Shown here: positions 8,629 through 19,950 of the stretch, piece after piece
Position numbering within the stretch: position 1 is the stretch's first letter
Layout: each line of letters begins with the position of its first letter
Source: Halobacillus amylolyticus
GTDB lineage: Bacteria; Bacillota; Bacilli; Bacillales; Halobacillaceae
Reading direction: 5' to 3'
DNA length: 64,000 nucleotides
NCBI RefSeq assembly: GCF_022921115.1
Contig: NZ_CP095075.1
Location: 744,001-808,000, forward strand
The notes under the pieces: generated by a model
Database searches by the model: none
Told to the model about the DNA's origin: nothing
The model's input: only the letters and a program-made list of their open reading frames with translations
Translations under genes and position numbers: made by a program

Positions 8629-10703
8629 TTACGTTCAATTTCCTGCATAACATAAGGCTCAATCATGTCGCCAACTTTCAAATCGTTAAAGTTCTTTATG
8701 GTCACTCCACATTCGTACCCTTGTGCTACTTCTTTGGCATCATCTTTATAGCGCTTAAGGGCATCTACTTCTCCTTCATAAATAACTACACCATCACGGA
8801 TAACACGGATCCCTGAATTACGGGTAATCTTGCCATCTGTAACGTAAGAACCGGCGATGGTACCAATTTTAGAAACTTTGAAGATTTCGCGGACCTCCAC
8901 TTGACCAATGATTTTTTCTTCATATTCTGGGTCAAGCATCCCTTTCATAGCCGCTTCAATTTCTTCCATGACTTTATAGATGATGTTGTGCAGACGAATT
9001 TCAACATCTTCAGATTCTGCTGCTTTTCTAGCATTTCCATCTGGGCGAACGTTAAACCCGATAACAATTGCATTTGAAGCCGAAGCAAGCGAAATATCAG
9101 ATTCTGTAATCGCTCCTACACCGGTATGAATGATTTTCACCTTCACACCTTCCACTTCAATCTTCTGAAGTGAACCTGCCAGCGCCTCAAGAGATCCTTG
9201 CACATCTGCTTTCAAAATTAAATTGATGTCTTTAATGTTTCCGTGTTTGATTTGTTCAAATAGATCATCAAGGCTTACCTTAGCGGTAGAACTGCGGTCT
9301 GCTTCAATTTGTTTCTGCTGACGTGCTTCACCAATCGAACGTGCCTTCTTTTCATCTTTAAAAGCAAGGAAACGGTCGCCAGCTTGTGGAACATGATTTA
9401 ATCCAGTAATTTCAACTGGAGTAGAAGGGCCGGCTGTTTTTACTCTTCTGCCAATTTCGTTCACCATTGCCCGAACACGCCCGAATGTGTTGCCCACAAC
9501 CACAGCGTCACTGACATTCAGTGTACCATTTTGTACAAGAAGCGTGGCTACAGGGCCGCGTCCTTTATCAAGCTCTGCTTCAACGACTGTACCGGAGGCC
9601 AGGCGATCAGGATTTGCTTTAAATTCTTCCATCTCAGAAACGAGAATAATCATTTCAAGCAATTCATCTATCCCTTTCCCTTCAACTGCGGACATTTTAA
9701 CGAAAATGGTATCTCCGCCAAAGTCTTCAGAAATTAGCTCATATTCCATTAATTCCTGCATGACTCGATCAGGGTTTGCCCCTTCTTTATCCATCTTATT
9801 AACAGCTACAATAATTGGTACCTCGGCCGCTTTTGCGTGGTTAATTGCTTCCCGTGTTTGCGGCATAACTCCATCATCTGCAGCTACGACTAAGATGGCG
9901 ATATCAGTTATTTGGGCTCCACGTGAACGCATGCTCGTAAAAGCAGCGTGACCTGGTGTATCTAGAAACGTGATTTTCTTTCCGTTTTCCTCAACTTGAT
10001 AGGCCCCAATATGCTGAGTGATCCCGCCAGCTTCGCCTTCCGTTACTTTTGTATCACGAATCGAATCAAGCAACGTCGTTTTTCCGTGGTCAACGTGGCC
10101 CATGATGGTAACAACCGCTGGACGCTCTTGCAAGTCTTCTTCTGCATCCTCGGAAATCATGTTTTCAATGTCCGTTTCATCTACAACGACTTCTTCCTCA
10201 ACTTCCACACCAAATTCTGCACAGATTAATTCTATAGAATCACTGTCAAGATCCTGATTTTTTGTAGCCATCACACCTAAGCCCATCAATTTTTTGATAA
10301 TCTCTGAAGACTCTTTGCTTAATTTTTCAGCAAGTTCTCCGACTGTCAATGAACCTAAGTAAGTAATTTTCTCTGGTGTTTGCTTCTTCTTAGGTTGCGG
10401 TTTTTGATTTTGCTGTGGCCTTTGCTGCTTATTATGCTGCGGACGACGATTCTTTTTCTGGTTTTGATTATTTTTTTGTGCCTGATTTTGTTGCGGCTTT
10501 TGATTACTTTTTCCTTTGGCAGCAGGCTTGTTTTCTTTCTTTGCGCCCTTTCCAAAGGCCTGGTCAAGTTTGCCTTTTACATCATCCTCAACCATAGACA
10601 TGTGGTTAGAAACTTCTACTTTCATGTCCTTTAATTTATCAATCACTTGTTTACTGGATAGTTCATTTTCTTTTGCATATTCATATACGCGCATTTTACT
10701 CAT
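8625..10703 (-). CDS. infB: Translation initiation factor IF-2
   Basis: GTPase that places fMet-tRNA on the 30S subunit. The 692-residue product begins with an IF2N domain (1-50), followed by a low-complexity Asn/Gln/Lys/Pro linker (about 55-108), a second IF2N module (112-165), the G domain with GHVDHGKTT (202-210), DTPGHAAF and NKMD, and then the C-terminal OB domains. The start ATG at 10703 ([10 protein letters not shown]) has GGGGGTGA upstream; the frame extending to 10835 overlaps ylxQ and is rejected. It lies in the rimP-nusA-ylxR-ylxQ-infB operon. Confidence 0.97.
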   Translation of the reverse strand: MSKMRVYEYAKENELSSKQVIDKLKDMKVEVSNHMSMVEDDVKGKLDQAFGKGAKKENKPAAKGKSNQKPQQNQAQKNNQNQKKNRRPQHNKQQRPQQNQKPQPKKKQTPEKITYLGSLTVGELAEKLSKESSEIIKKLMGLGVMATKNQDLDSDSIELICAEFGVEVEEEVVVDETDIENMISEDAEEDLQERPAVVTIMGHVDHGKTTLLDSIRDTKVTEGEAGGITQHIGAYQVEENGKKITFLDTPGHAAFTSMRSRGAQITDIAILVVAADDGVMPQTREAINHAKAAEVPIIVAVNKMDKEGANPDRVMQELMEYELISEDFGGDTIFVKMSAVEGKGIDELLEMIILVSEMEEFKANPDRLASGTVVEAELDKGRGPVATLLVQNGTLNVSDAVVVGNTFGRVRAMVNEIGRRVKTAGPSTPVEITGLNHVPQAGDRFLAFKDEKKARSIGEARQQKQIEADRSSTAKVSLDDLFEQIKHGNIKDINLILKADVQGSLEALAGSLQKIEVEGVKVKIIHTGVGAITESDISLASASNAIVIGFNVRPDGNARKAAESEDVEIRLHNIIYKVMEEIEAAMKGMLDPEYEEKIIGQVEVREIFKVSKIGTIAGSYVTDGKITRNSGIRVIRDGVVIYEGEVDALKRYKDDAKEVAQGYECGVTIKNFNDLKVGDMIEPYVMQEIERK

Positions 10704-10707
10704 TCTT

Positions 10708-11022
10708 TCACCCCCGAATAGATTCATCGAGTAGCGATTGCAACTTTTTCGCAAATCCTTGGTCAAGAACTGCGATCGCGACTCTCCCTGACTTCCCCAT
10801 GGCTTGTGAAAGGGTTTCTCGATCATCCACCACATAGCAGGGTATATGATAAGAGCTACATTTATCTGTAAGCTTCTTCATCGTTTGTTTTCCTGTATCA
10901 TTTGCAACAAGGACCAACTTGGCACGTCCACGTTGAATGTCTTTAACAATATGTTCCTCACCGAGCGTAACCTTGCCTGCCCGGAGTGCTAGCCCAATTA
11001 TATTTAAATAAGAGCCTGACAT
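10708..11022 (-). CDS. ylxQ: L7Ae-family ribosomal-associated protein YlxQ
   Basis: 104-residue member of the L7Ae/L30e/YbxF RNA-binding family, expected to recognise kink-turn RNA; its physiological role is uncertain. The family pattern is seen in [19 protein letters not shown] (residues 5-23) and [16 protein letters not shown] (37-52). The start overlaps the final base of ylxR (TAATG), and infB follows after 4 bp. Confidence 0.9.
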   Translation of the reverse strand: MSGSYLNIIGLALRAGKVTLGEEHIVKDIQRGRAKLVLVANDTGKQTMKKLTDKCSSYHIPCYVVDDRETLSQAMGKSGRVAIAVLDQGFAKKLQSLLDESIRG

Positions 11023-11294
11023 TAATGGCTAGCTCCTACAATTGTTTTTAATTCTTCATAAATTGTTGCATCCACTTTGGTGTTTAAGTGACGGTTCAGC
11101 ACCTGCTGCTTCTCTGCTTGCTCAATAACCTCAAAGCTTTTAGAAATGTAGGCGCCTCTTCCATTCTTTTTGCCCGTTTGATCAACGAATACCTCTCCAT
11201 CTTTGTTACGCACAACTCGAATGAGCTGTTTCTTTGGCTTCATTTCTTGCGTAACCACACATTTCCTTAATGGAATCTTTCTAGATTGGGCCAT
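11022..11294 (-). CDS. rnpM: YlxR family RNA-binding protein (RnpM)
   Basis: 90-residue DUF448/YlxR protein; the B. subtilis member has been reported to bind RNase P RNA and modulate RNase P, hence the name RnpM. The family motifs are RKIPLRKCVVTQEMKPKKQLIRVV (split over 5-28) and GRGAYIS (46-52). The Cys in RKCVVT is typical. It is tightly packed between nusA and ylxQ in the nusA operon. Confidence 0.92.
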   Translation of the reverse strand: MAQSRKIPLRKCVVTQEMKPKKQLIRVVRNKDGEVFVDQTGKKNGRGAYISKSFEVIEQAEKQQVLNRHLNTKVDATIYEELKTIVGASH

Positions 11295-11307
11295 AGCTTT
11301 TGCCCCC

Positions 11308-12408
11308 TTATTCTTCAGTTAATTCATCAGCCTCTTCATCTTCTGAAGCTGATTCTTCTGTAATCACACCTTGTTCAAGTGCTTCACTTTCGCTCTTAAT
11401 ATCAATCTTCCAGCCTGTTAGCTTGGCTGCAAGTCGTGCGTTTTGTCCTCTTTTTCCAATTGCAAGCGATAGTTGATAATCGGGAACAATGACAGTTGTA
11501 GCCTTTTCTTCTTCATCAACGAGGACTTCAACCACTTTAGAAGGACTAAGTGCATTTGACACATACTCGATAGGATCCTCTGACCATTGAACAATATCGA
11601 TTTTTTCGCCTTTTAACTCATTCACAATCGCTTGGACCCGCTGGCCACGCTGGCCGACACACGACCCAACTGGATCTATTTCTGGATCATCAGCATAAAC
11701 TGAGATTTTTGAACGATCTCCTGCTTCACGAGCAACTGACCTCACTTCAACTGTGCCGTCATAAATCTCAGGCACTTCCATTTCAAATAAACGCTTGAGC
11801 AGACCCGGGTGTGTCCTTGACACATAAATATGTGGTCCTTTATTACTATTCTCTACCTTTGTAACAAAAACTTTTAAGCGGTCATGCACTTGATAAGATT
11901 CAGTAGGCATCTGCTCGCCTTCAGGTAGTCTTGCTTCAATTTTCCCTAGATTTACATAAACAAATCTTGGATCTTTACGCTGGATAATTCCTGTCATCAC
12001 ATCTTCTTCACGGTCAACATACTCTCCGTAAATAATCCCGCGTTCTGCTTCTCGAACACGCTGTGTGACGACCTGCTTTGCAGCTTGGGCAGCAATTCTG
12101 CCAAAGTCCATTGGCGTCACTTCTACCTCGATGACATCGTCTATATCATAGTTAGGATCTATTTCCTTGGCTTCTTCTAAAGAAATCTCCTGCTGAGGAT
12201 CCATAGACTCTTCAACAATCGTCTTTCTCGCAAAAACCTTCATACTGCCTTCGTTTTCATTAATATCTACACGAACGTTTGTAGCTGAATTGAAATTCTT
12301 CTTATAAGCTGAAATTAACGCTGCATCAAGCGCTTCCAACAACAAATTTTTGTCAATGCCCTTTTCCTTCTCTAAATAATTCATGGCATCAAAAAGTTCA
12401 CTACTCAA
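11308..12408 (-). CDS. nusA: Transcription termination/antitermination factor NusA
   Basis: RNA polymerase pausing and termination factor. The 366-residue product has an N-terminal polymerase-binding domain (1-125), an S1 domain (about 135-200) and tandem KH domains ([20 protein letters not shown] and [19 protein letters not shown], listed as two separate motifs). The tail after residue 345 is strongly acidic, which fits a halophile-like proteome. No extra C-terminal acidic repeat domains are present, as is usual for Firmicutes. It follows rimP by 14 bp. Confidence 0.97.
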   Translation of the reverse strand: MSSELFDAMNYLEKEKGIDKNLLLEALDAALISAYKKNFNSATNVRVDINENEGSMKVFARKTIVEESMDPQQEISLEEAKEIDPNYDIDDVIEVEVTPMDFGRIAAQAAKQVVTQRVREAERGIIYGEYVDREEDVMTGIIQRKDPRFVYVNLGKIEARLPEGEQMPTESYQVHDRLKVFVTKVENSNKGPHIYVSRTHPGLLKRLFEMEVPEIYDGTVEVRSVAREAGDRSKISVYADDPEIDPVGSCVGQRGQRVQAIVNELKGEKIDIVQWSEDPIEYVSNALSPSKVVEVLVDEEEKATTVIVPDYQLSLAIGKRGQNARLAAKLTGWKIDIKSESEALEQGVITEESASEDEEADELTEE

Positions 12409-12422
12409 CAGTTTTCTCCCCC

Positions 12423-12896
12423 TTAGTTAAAAGTGACGGCCAAATTAGCCTTGGCAATTTTGTTAAAAGGCACCTCTAGTTGCTTTGTGCGTGTTTTAAT
12501 ACGGATATCTATGGTTGCCGTTTCGCCTTCGAATTGTACGAGTGTACCTTCGAACTCTTTCTCATTATCAATAGGTTCATATAATTTCATATAAATATGT
12601 TCACCTACATACTTCTTAAAGTCCTCCTTCGTTTTCAGAGGACGTTCAGCGCCAGGAGAGGAAACCTCTAAAAAGTATGGAAGATCAATTGGATCGATTT
12701 CATCTAATTGTTCGCTCAACCTTTCTGAAACTTGACCACATTCTTCAATGTCAATCCCTTCAGGTTTATCAAGGAATACGCGAAGAAACCAGTTCTTACC
12801 TTCTTTTTTAAATTCGATATCTACAAGTTCAAGATTCATCTCTTTAACAATAGGTTTCACTAGTTCTTCTGTAATCTCTGTTACATTTTTACTCAT
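12423..12896 (-). CDS. rimP: Ribosome maturation factor RimP
   Basis: Assists 30S maturation (YlxS in B. subtilis). The 157-residue product shows the family blocks [19 protein letters not shown] (20-38), [15 protein letters not shown] and [20 protein letters not shown], the last being the RimP signature. It heads the nusA-infB operon. The ATG is preceded by AAAGGAGGGATTCC. Confidence 0.96.
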   Translation of the reverse strand: MSKNVTEITEELVKPIVKEMNLELVDIEFKKEGKNWFLRVFLDKPEGIDIEECGQVSERLSEQLDEIDPIDLPYFLEVSSPGAERPLKTKEDFKKYVGEHIYMKLYEPIDNEKEFEGTLVQFEGETATIDIRIKTRTKQLEVPFNKIAKANLAVTFN

Positions 12897-13004
12897 ATGG
12901 AATCCCTCCTTTTTACTCCTGTTTATTGCCGAATTGCTGCAATCATATACTTATTTTGCTAAGGAAAGGACTAATTTAACCCTTGTTCCCGTTTCGAAAG
13001 GAAA

Positions 13005-13027
13005 CCGCTATGATGAAATCATAGCGG
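13005..13027 (-). terminator. Hairpin upstream of rimP
   Basis: CCGCTATGAT and ATCATAGCGG pair perfectly around a three-base loop; on the minus strand the stem is followed by TTTCCTTTC, a broken T-run. It probably ends or attenuates transcription coming from polC. Confidence 0.6.
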
Positions 13028-13094
13028 TCTTCTCGTGCAAGAACAGATCACTCCTACGGGCAAGTTCTAAGTAAAAGTGAGCCGTAAATATAAA

Positions 13095-13122
13095 CGAAAG
13101 AGTGGGTTTCCCCACTCTTTCG
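13095..13122 (-). terminator. Putative terminator downstream of polC
   Basis: Perfect 12-bp arms CGAAAGAGTGGG and CCCACTCTTTCG surround a four-base loop; TTTATATTT follows on the minus strand. This is the best transcription stop between polC and rimP. Confidence 0.7.
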
Positions 13123-13189
13123 CTCGTCTCTATCGCTCTTCTCACCATAAAAAATATACCATAGATACTACATTTATGCAATAGGGGGC

Positions 13190-13310
13190 CGAAAAGCGGA
13201 AAGGGGCGCTTAGACCTGAAACGCATAAGCAGAGCGGTGCAGTGGGGTGATCTTCCCCCACGGAAGCGAACTGCTTATGTCGCGAAGGTCTGCCCCTTGC
13301 AGCTAGACAG
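13190..13310. repeat. Structured intergenic repeat, copy 1 (GAAAAGCGGAA...GCTAGACAG type)
   Basis: Begins CGAAAAGCGGAA and ends AGCTAGACAG. It folds as nested stems: AAGGGGC with GCCCCTT, AGACCT with AGGTCT, ATAAGCAG with CTGCTTAT, and GTGGGG with CCCCAC around a TGATCTT loop. Similar GCGGAAG...GCTAGACA repeats are, from memory, common between genes in Bacillaceae, but no function is established. Copy 2 follows directly. Confidence 0.75.
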
Positions 13311-13492
13311 AGAAAAGCGGAAGTGCCCGGGTAGACACGACAGAGGAAGTTCGACTAAGATCGGCACGTCCTGTGCCAACGTCGAACTGACCCGCGTCCT
13401 GCGGGCCCAAGCAGAGCGGTGCAGTGGGGTGATCTTTCCCCACGGAAGCGAACTGCTTATGTCTCGAGTGTCTGGGCACTGCAGCTAGACAG
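13311..13492. repeat. Structured intergenic repeat, copy 2, with inserted GTCCT-hairpin module
   Basis: Same outline as copy 1 (AGAAAAGCGGAAG to AGCTAGACAG), with the same inner hairpin (GCAGTGGGGTGATCTTTCCC region). Outer arms differ in a compensating way: AGTGCCC pairs with GGGCACT, and AGACAC with GTGTCT. About 75 extra bases at 13333-13408 hold two hairpins with a GTCCT loop, GGCAC-GTCCT-GTGCC (13363-13377) and CCCGC-GTCCT-GCGGG (13391-13405), the first enclosed by GTTCGAC/GTCGAAC. It ends 12 bp from the polC stop codon. Confidence 0.75.
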
Positions 13493-13504
13493 CCATTCCA
13501 CTTT

Positions 13505-16500
13505 TTAAAATAGCGATAGTTGGTTCTCATCAGGCATACCAGCCAGGCAGCCTTGATTATCCAAATATTCAAGCACCGTTTTCGAAATACGGCTGCGTTC
13601 TCTTAAATCCTGCTTGGAGAGAAACTCCCCTTCTCCACGGGCATTAACAATATTAATCGCTGCGTTTGTACCTAAACCATCGACAGCATTGAATGGAGGA
13701 ATCAGTTGATTACCGTCAACAATGAAATCTGTCGCGCTTGATTCATAAAGATCAACACTCTTAAAGCCGTATCCTCGTTCACACATTTCTAGAGACAATT
13801 CAAGCACTGTCATTAAGCTCTTCTCTTTAGGTGTAGCATCCAGGCCCTTCATTTGGATCTCTTCAATTCTTTTTCGAATCGCATCAGAACCCTTAATCAT
13901 CGTCTCTAATTCAAAGTCACTTGCTCTTACCGTAAAGTACGCAGCATAAAAGTAAATCGGGTAATGAACCTTAAAGTAAGCAATCCGGACGGCCATTAAT
14001 ACGTAAGCCGCCGCGTGAGCCTTCGGGAACATATACTTGATTTTTTTACATGAATCAATGTACCAATCTGGAACACCATTCTTCTTCATTTCTTCGATCC
14101 ATTCATCCTGAAGACCACGCCCTTTTCGGACAAATTCCATGATTTTAAAGGCTAAGGATGGCTCAAGGCCTTTATGCATGAGATAAACCATGATATCGTC
14201 ACGACAGCCGATCACTTCAGGCAATGTACAAATACCGTCATTTATGAGCTGCTCGGCATTGCCAAGCCATACGTCTGTACCATGTGACAGACCAGATATG
14301 ATGACGAGTTCAGCAAAGGTCTTTGGCTTTGTATCTTCAAGCATCTGCCGGACAAATCGAGTACCAAATTCAGGAACACCAAGCGTACCAGTTTTACACA
14401 TAATCTGTTCAGCGGTTACACCTAAGGCTTCAGGCCCACTGAAAATTTTCATTACTTCAGGATCGTCAACAGGGATTTCTTTTTGATCAATGCCGCTTAA
14501 ATCTTGAAGCATGCGAATCACTGTTGGATCATCGTGTCCGAGAATATCAAGCTTCAGTAAATTATCATGAATCGAGTGGAAGTCAAAGTGGGTTGTTTTC
14601 CACTCTGACTTCGTATCATCTGCCGGGAATTGAATCGGTGAAAAATCAAAAATATCCATGTCGTCAGGCACAACAATGATGCCCCCTGGGTGCTGTCCTG
14701 TTGTTCTTTTGACGCCCGTACAGCCTTGAACAAGACGATCGACCTCTGCATTTTTATATTGCAGCTGGTGGTCACCTGCGTATCCTTTCACGTATCCATA
14801 GGCCGTTTTTTCAGCAATTGTACCAATCGTTCCAGCCCTATACACATTGTCTTCCCCAAATAAAGTTTTCGTATAATTATGGGCATGTGGCTGATACTCA
14901 CCGGAGAAGTTCAAATCAATATCGGGTACTTTGTCACCTTTAAAACCAAGGAACGTTTCAAAAGGGATATCCTGCCCGTCTTTTTTATAGGCCGTCCCAC
15001 ATTCAGGACAATCTTTTTCGGGAAGATCAAATCCGCTGCCGATGGACCCATCCGTGAAAAATTCATGATGTTGACAGTTTGGACAAACGTAATGGGGCGG
15101 CAAAGGGTTCACTTCAGAAATATCTGTCATTGTTGCAACCAACGAAGACCCTACCGATCCACGTGAACCGACTAAATACCCATCCTCAAGAGATTTCGTT
15201 ACGAGCTTTTGCGAGATTAAGTAAATAACGGCAAAACCATTGCCAATGATACTCTCAAGCTCTTTATCTAATCTTTTTTCTACAAGCTCTGGAATTGAAT
15301 CCCCATACAGTCTCTTCGCTTTATTGTAGGACATTTCCCGGATTTCTTGATCGGCTCCTTCAATGTTTGGTGTGTACAAATCTTCCTTGACTGGATTGAT
15401 CACATCAATGTTATTATTCAATCTATTTGTGTTAGTGACAACAACTTCTTTTGCTTTCTCTTCCCCTAAAAAGGAAAACTCTTCAAGCATCTCGTTTGTG
15501 GTTCTAAAATGAACATCTGGCAATGTTTGACGATTGAGCGGGTTCCCATTTTGTGAAGAGATAAGGATTTGCCGGTACATCTTATCATGGGGATCGAGGT
15601 AGTGGGTATTCCCTGTAGCAACAACAGTTTTCCCCAAACGATCACCCATATCGACAATCTTTTTTAGAATGTCATAGACTTGCGCCTCATTTTGGACTAA
15701 ATCCTTTTCGATCAAGTGTGCATAATTGCCCGGAGGCTGTATTTCAAGATAATCGTAGAATTCAGCAACCTTCTCTGCTTCTTCTGCGGATTTCTGCATC
15801 ATCGTCTCAAAGACTTCCCCTTTATCACAGCCTGATCCAATCAGAATACCTTCACGAAGTTTAGCAAGCCGTGACCTTGGCAGACGTGGAACACGATAAT
15901 AATAGTTTAAGTGGGCCTCTGAAACAATTTTGTACATATTTTTAAGACCTATACTATTGACAGCAAGTAATGTGACATGAGAAGGCCGTGACCGTTGATA
16001 GGCTTTGCCTTCACCCATGTAATCATTTAGATTCATATGGTTGGTAATTTCTCGTCCAATAGCTTTCTTTACCAGTTTCCACATTAAATAACCTGTTACC
16101 TCAGCATCATAGATCGCTCTATGGTGTTGAGTTAGTTCAATATCAAAATGCTTACAGAGTGTATTTAATCGGTGGTTCTTAAGCTCGGGAACTAGAAATC
16201 TAGCAAGTTCAAGTGTATCAATGACAGGGTTAGGAGCTTTCGGATAATCGATCCTTTGAAAACCAGCATTAAGAAAGCCCATGTCAAAACTAGCATTGTG
16301 GGCTACTAAAATGTCATTGGCCATCCAATTATGGAAATCCTTCAACACGTCATCAATTTCAGGGGCATCATTCACCATGTCATCGGTAATTCCTGTTAAA
16401 TCAATAGTTGTCTGGGATAGAGGATGATGCGGGTTGGCAAAGGATTCAAACCGATCAATGATTTCCCCGCCTTTTACTTTGACTGCAGCGAGTTCAATAA

Positions 16501-17800
16501 TTTTGTCATACACAGCAGACAACCCTGTCGTTTCCACGTCAAAAACGACATACGTATCGCTTTCAAGGTCGCGATCCTGCTCTTCATAAGCAATCGGTAC
16601 TCCATCATCAACTAGGTTTGCTTCCATTCCATAAATCACTTTAACGCCATGTTTTTGACCAGCAGCATGTGCCTCAGGATAGGCTTGAACAACAGCATGG
16701 TCGGTTATAGCGATCGCCTCGTGACCCCAGTTTGCAGCTTGGGCGATCAGTCTGGGAGCTGAAACGGGTGCATCCATTTGACTCATCGTCGTATGGGCAT
16801 GCAGCTCTACTCGCTTCTCTCCTTCTTCCGCCTCATCTTTACGAAGTTTTGGAGCCATTTCATTAATATCATTGGCCATCATCGTTAATTCACTTGTAAA
16901 GTTATCTGTTTGGATACTCCCTCGGGCCTTGATCCACATTCCTTTTGTGACGTGCTTAAACATCTCAGCATGATCATCCCCGCGCGAGAACATCTTAATT
17001 GAAAATGAATCCGTGTAATCGGTCGCTTTTATAAGTAAAAGGTGGCGTCCGGAACGTAATTCTTTAATGTCGGCATCAAAGACATATCCTTCAATAATTT
17101 TCCTTCGTTCTTCCTCTTCAATGTTTTCCATTGGCTCTGCATCTTCCTGGATCTTATAGCCAATTTCAATGGGCCCTTTCGGTTTCGTATCCTCTTCTTT
17201 CTCCTTCGCACGTTCTTCCTGTTCTTTGACAGCTTTTTGAACAAGCTGTTTATCTTCTTTCTGCCGCTCTTCCTGAAACCTTTTTAATTCTTCCTGTTCT
17301 TCCTTCACACGTGTAGACAGCATCAGTGATGGCAGACCAGATTGAACACAAAAACTCTGCAATGGAGTGTCTAATTTCTTCTTCACTGCATGACTCTCCG
17401 CCAAGTTTCTACAAGTTAACATAATTTTATTTCCGTTAATTTCTGGCTGTTGCTCCATAAGTAAATCCTTGTAACCAGGATTTAAATTGGGCATGGACTG
17501 GATAAATCCTTTCCAGTACTCATTAATAGCGTCTGGATCTACACCTTTATCTGCTGCTTCAAACGTCCAGTCCACTTCTGCAATGGAACGGAACGCGCTC
17601 TGCAGCTTACTAATAAACAATTGATAAACAGAAGGTGGCAGTACACTTGGAATACTAAAGTGAAAATGCCACTTTTTTTCTGCTTTATATACGATCAGTT
17701 TCTCAAGTGAGCTATCTTTAAAATGAGGCTCAATCAGATCTTGTGGAAACTGGATTTGCTCCAATAAATAATGCATTTTTTCCTGATTGGTCACACCCAA
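13505..17800 (-). CDS. polC: DNA polymerase III PolC-type, alpha subunit with proofreading exonuclease
   Basis: Main replicative polymerase of low-GC Gram-positives. From TTG at 17800 (preceded by GGGAGG) the product is 1431 residues, against about 1437 in B. subtilis. Order: N-terminal domain, OB-fold (about 225-310), PHP domain interrupted by a DnaQ-like exonuclease (FDVETTGL and HNASFDMGF), zinc-binding CPNC...CPEC, then the polymerase core with [12 protein letters not shown] and the palm, and fingers with [19 protein letters not shown] longer frame to 18067 would translate repeat element C and has no similarity, so it is rejected. A Glu-rich coiled region lies near residues 165-235. Confidence 0.97.
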   Translation of the reverse strand: MGVTNQEKMHYLLEQIQFPQDLIEPHFKDSSLEKLIVYKAEKKWHFHFSIPSVLPPSVYQLFISKLQSAFRSIAEVDWTFEAADKGVDPDAINEYWKGFIQSMPNLNPGYKDLLMEQQPEINGNKIMLTCRNLAESHAVKKKLDTPLQSFCVQSGLPSLMLSTRVKEEQEELKRFQEERQKEDKQLVQKAVKEQEERAKEKEEDTKPKGPIEIGYKIQEDAEPMENIEEEERRKIIEGYVFDADIKELRSGRHLLLIKATDYTDSFSIKMFSRGDDHAEMFKHVTKGMWIKARGSIQTDNFTSELTMMANDINEMAPKLRKDEAEEGEKRVELHAHTTMSQMDAPVSAPRLIAQAANWGHEAIAITDHAVVQAYPEAHAAGQKHGVKVIYGMEANLVDDGVPIAYEEQDRDLESDTYVVFDVETTGLSAVYDKIIELAAVKVKGGEIIDRFESFANPHHPLSQTTIDLTGITDDMVNDAPEIDDVLKDFHNWMANDILVAHNASFDMGFLNAGFQRIDYPKAPNPVIDTLELARFLVPELKNHRLNTLCKHFDIELTQHHRAIYDAEVTGYLMWKLVKKAIGREITNHMNLNDYMGEGKAYQRSRPSHVTLLAVNSIGLKNMYKIVSEAHLNYYYRVPRLPRSRLAKLREGILIGSGCDKGEVFETMMQKSAEEAEKVAEFYDYLEIQPPGNYAHLIEKDLVQNEAQVYDILKKIVDMGDRLGKTVVATGNTHYLDPHDKMYRQILISSQNGNPLNRQTLPDVHFRTTNEMLEEFSFLGEEKAKEVVVTNTNRLNNNIDVINPVKEDLYTPNIEGADQEIREMSYNKAKRLYGDSIPELVEKRLDKELESIIGNGFAVIYLISQKLVTKSLEDGYLVGSRGSVGSSLVATMTDISEVNPLPPHYVCPNCQHHEFFTDGSIGSGFDLPEKDCPECGTAYKKDGQDIPFETFLGFKGDKVPDIDLNFSGEYQPHAHNYTKTLFGEDNVYRAGTIGTIAEKTAYGYVKGYAGDHQLQYKNAEVDRLVQGCTGVKRTTGQHPGGIIVVPDDMDIFDFSPIQFPADDTKSEWKTTHFDFHSIHDNLLKLDILGHDDPTVIRMLQDLSGIDQKEIPVDDPEVMKIFSGPEALGVTAEQIMCKTGTLGVPEFGTRFVRQMLEDTKPKTFAELVIISGLSHGTDVWLGNAEQLINDGICTLPEVIGCRDDIMVYLMHKGLEPSLAFKIMEFVRKGRGLQDEWIEEMKKNGVPDWYIDSCKKIKYMFPKAHAAAYVLMAVRIAYFKVHYPIYFYAAYFTVRASDFELETMIKGSDAIRKRIEEIQMKGLDATPKEKSLMTVLELSLEMCERGYGFKSVDLYESSATDFIVDGNQLIPPFNAVDGLGTNAAINIVNARGEGEFLSKQDLRERSRISKTVLEYLDNQGCLAGMPDENQLSLF

Positions 17801-17872
17801 TGTGATTCCTCCCTGTAGGGGTAAATAAAACAAAGTGTCTATGCCCTCACTATTTGACTCGGGATAGACATA

Positions 17873-18097
17873 CTTAAAGAGGATGTTCAAAAAACACCAT
17901 GATAAACGGCGAATTTCTTCGTTGCTCGGTTTTTTCCGGTCCTCACGTATGAAAGGCATACGGCTTGCGATCCTCAAAACTTTCGCGGCTCGAACTTTGC
18001 GACGCGCAAGGAACGTGCTAGTGTCGACTTTGTCACAGGAGGTGACGATCTTTGTCGACGTTCTCATTCGTCAACTTTTTGAACACACACTTAAAGA
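17873..18097. repeat. Intergenic inverted-end repeat element C
   Basis: About 225 bp between polC and proS. Left end TTAAAGAGGATGTTCAAAAA; right end on the other strand TTTAAGTGTGTGTTCAAAAA. The left interior shares GGCGAAT.TCTTCGTTG and TCACGTAT with element A, and the block CACGTTCC/ACGTGCTAGTGTCGAC with element B. A hairpin GTCAC-AGGAG-GTGAC (18032-18046) is enclosed by GTCGAC arms, homologous in layout to the module at 13348-13387. No coding potential of its own. Confidence 0.75.
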
Positions 18098-18123
18098 CAT
18101 TATACTTCATGATTCTACATAAA

Positions 18124-18162
18124 AGATACCCTTGCTTGATAAACATATACGCAAGGGTATCT
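18124..18162 (-). terminator. Intrinsic terminator of proS
   Basis: AGATACCCTTGCG and its complement pair around a loop of about 13 bases, followed on the minus strand by TTTTATG. It lies seven bases past the proS stop codon. Confidence 0.8.
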
Positions 18163-18169
18163 GAAGATT

Positions 18170-19882
18170 TTATTGCTTTAACCAATTTGATACGACAGAT
18201 AAAATTTCGGATTGCTCAAGCTCTGATTGATTACCTGTTACGCGTTCTTTCATTTCAACAATTCCTTCTCCAGCTCGTTTCCCTACAGTCAAGCGAAGCG
18301 GAATTCCAAATAGGTCACTATCGGCAAATTTGACCCCGGCTCTCTCTTTACGATCGTCATATAATACTTCAATCCCAGCATCGATAAGCTCGTCATATAG
18401 TTGATCTGCTAATTGCTGCTGCTCTTCCTTTTTAGAATTTAGTGAGAGCAGGTGAACTTGGAATGGCGCGATATTAGCAGGCCATGTTATGCCTCGTTCA
18501 TCATGGTACTGTTCAACGATCGCAGCAACAGTACGAGACACGCCGATTCCATATGATCCCATTACCATTGTCTGTGCTTTCCCTTGATCATCTAAGTAGG
18601 TGGCATTCATCTTCTCCGCATAGAACTTGCCTAATTTAAACACATGACCTACTTCAATGCCACGGGCAAATGTAATCAGTCCTTGACCATCAGGTGACGG
18701 GTCCCCTTCTTGAATAAAACGAAGATCCGCATACTGTGTGACCTGGAAATCCCGCTCAGGTGTGACATTGACATAATGATAACCTTCCTCATTGGCACCA
18801 CAAGATACGTTGACAAGCATTTCTACTGCCAAATCGGCAACGACCTCAACTTCTTCAGGTACGTCAACAGGTCCTAGTGAACCAAAGCCTGTCCCAAGCA
18901 GCTCTTTTGTCTTTTCCTCACTTGCCAGCTCAACAATATCGGCTGAGTAAAGGTTTTTAAGTTTTACATCATTCACTTCATGATCCCCGCGGGTTACGAC
19001 CATAACAAAACGATCATCCACTTTAAACATGATTGACTTTAATCCTTCTTCTAAGCCATGCCCCAAAAAGTCAGCAACCCCCTGCATTGTCTTCTGATCA
19101 GGTGTAGCTACTTTTTCCATATTTTTAAGAGCCGCTGTCGATTTTTCATAGGTTGTCACTACAGGTGCCATTTCTATGTTAGCCGCATATTCCGAAGTGT
19201 CAGAGTAGGCAATCACATCTTCTCCTACTTCAGAAAGGACCATAAACTCATGGGTATCCTTGCCGCCCATTTGACCGGAATCTGCGATAACAGCACGAAA
19301 GTTAAGCCCTAGCCGGCGGAAAATATTCGTATAGGCGTTAAACATCTTGTCGTAGCTCTCATCCAGGCTTTCAAAGGACTCATTAAACGTATAGGCATCC
19401 TTCATTAAAAATTCACGTCCGCGCAGCAGTCCAAAACGAGGCCGCTTCTCATCACGAAATTTATTCTGAATTTGAAAAACTGTCAAAGGAAGACGCTTGT
19501 AGCTTTTCACTTCATCGCGAATAAGGCTAGTAACCACCTCTTCATGCGTGGCACCGAGAGCAAACTCACGCTCATGTCGATCATCAATGCGCATTAGTTC
19601 AGCACCATATGTGTTCCAGCGTCCGCTTTCTTTCCACAGTTCCGAAGGCTGCAGACTGGACATCATCATTTCATGTGCCCCGATCTTTTCCATTTCCTGG
19701 CGCACGACTTCTTCTACTTTACGCAGCACACGGCGGCCAATTGGGAGAAAGCTGTATATACCAGATGCGATCTGACGTATGTATCCTGCTCGAACGAGAA
19801 GCTGGTGACTTTTTATTTCAGCATCGGCAGGGATTTCCTTTAACGTTGGGATTAACATTTGACTTTGTTTCATTTTTTCCAC
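18170..19882 (-). CDS. proS: Prolyl-tRNA synthetase
   Basis: Class II aminoacyl-tRNA synthetase of the bacterial (editing) type. The 570-residue product shows motif 2-type [16 protein letters not shown] (about 140-155), an inserted editing domain (about 230-390), motif 3 [17 protein letters not shown], and the anticodon-binding C-terminus ([15 protein letters not shown]). The N-terminus [16 protein letters not shown] is typical. It lies between rseP and polC, as in B. subtilis. Confidence 0.97.
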   Translation of the reverse strand: MEKMKQSQMLIPTLKEIPADAEIKSHQLLVRAGYIRQIASGIYSFLPIGRRVLRKVEEVVRQEMEKIGAHEMMMSSLQPSELWKESGRWNTYGAELMRIDDRHEREFALGATHEEVVTSLIRDEVKSYKRLPLTVFQIQNKFRDEKRPRFGLLRGREFLMKDAYTFNESFESLDESYDKMFNAYTNIFRRLGLNFRAVIADSGQMGGKDTHEFMVLSEVGEDVIAYSDTSEYAANIEMAPVVTTYEKSTAALKNMEKVATPDQKTMQGVADFLGHGLEEGLKSIMFKVDDRFVMVVTRGDHEVNDVKLKNLYSADIVELASEEKTKELLGTGFGSLGPVDVPEEVEVVADLAVEMLVNVSCGANEEGYHYVNVTPERDFQVTQYADLRFIQEGDPSPDGQGLITFARGIEVGHVFKLGKFYAEKMNATYLDDQGKAQTMVMGSYGIGVSRTVAAIVEQYHDERGITWPANIAPFQVHLLSLNSKKEEQQQLADQLYDELIDAGIEVLYDDRKERAGVKFADSDLFGIPLRLTVGKRAGEGIVEMKERVTGNQSELEQSEILSVVSNWLKQ

Positions 19883-19898
19883 CTCTTTTTAAAAATGA

Positions 19899-19943
19899 AG
19901 CTGGAAGCGTATAAGAGAACGATCACTCCCTCCGCTTCCAGCT
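19899..19943 (-). terminator. Terminator between rseP and proS
   Basis: Perfect 11-bp arms AGCTGGAAGCG and CGCTTCCAGCT lie between the rseP stop and proS start, followed on the minus strand by TCATTTTTA. The proS ribosome site follows, so this may attenuate read-through into proS. Confidence 0.75.
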
Positions 19944-19950
19944 CGGTCAT

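Noticed and set aside
10704..10835. N-terminal extension of IF-2
   Set aside because: It overlaps ylxQ, and [10 protein letters not shown] at 10703 with its ribosome site is the known N-terminus type.
17231..17250. GCTTTTTGAACAAGCTG resembling the repeat end, inside polC
   Set aside because: It encodes an ordinary Gln/Lys-rich stretch of PolC and lacks the TTTTA(A/G) and CCAAAT parts of the end.
17801..18067. Long N-terminal extension of PolC
   Set aside because: It would translate repeat element C, has no similarity to PolC, and a TTG with a good ribosome site at 17800 gives the family length.
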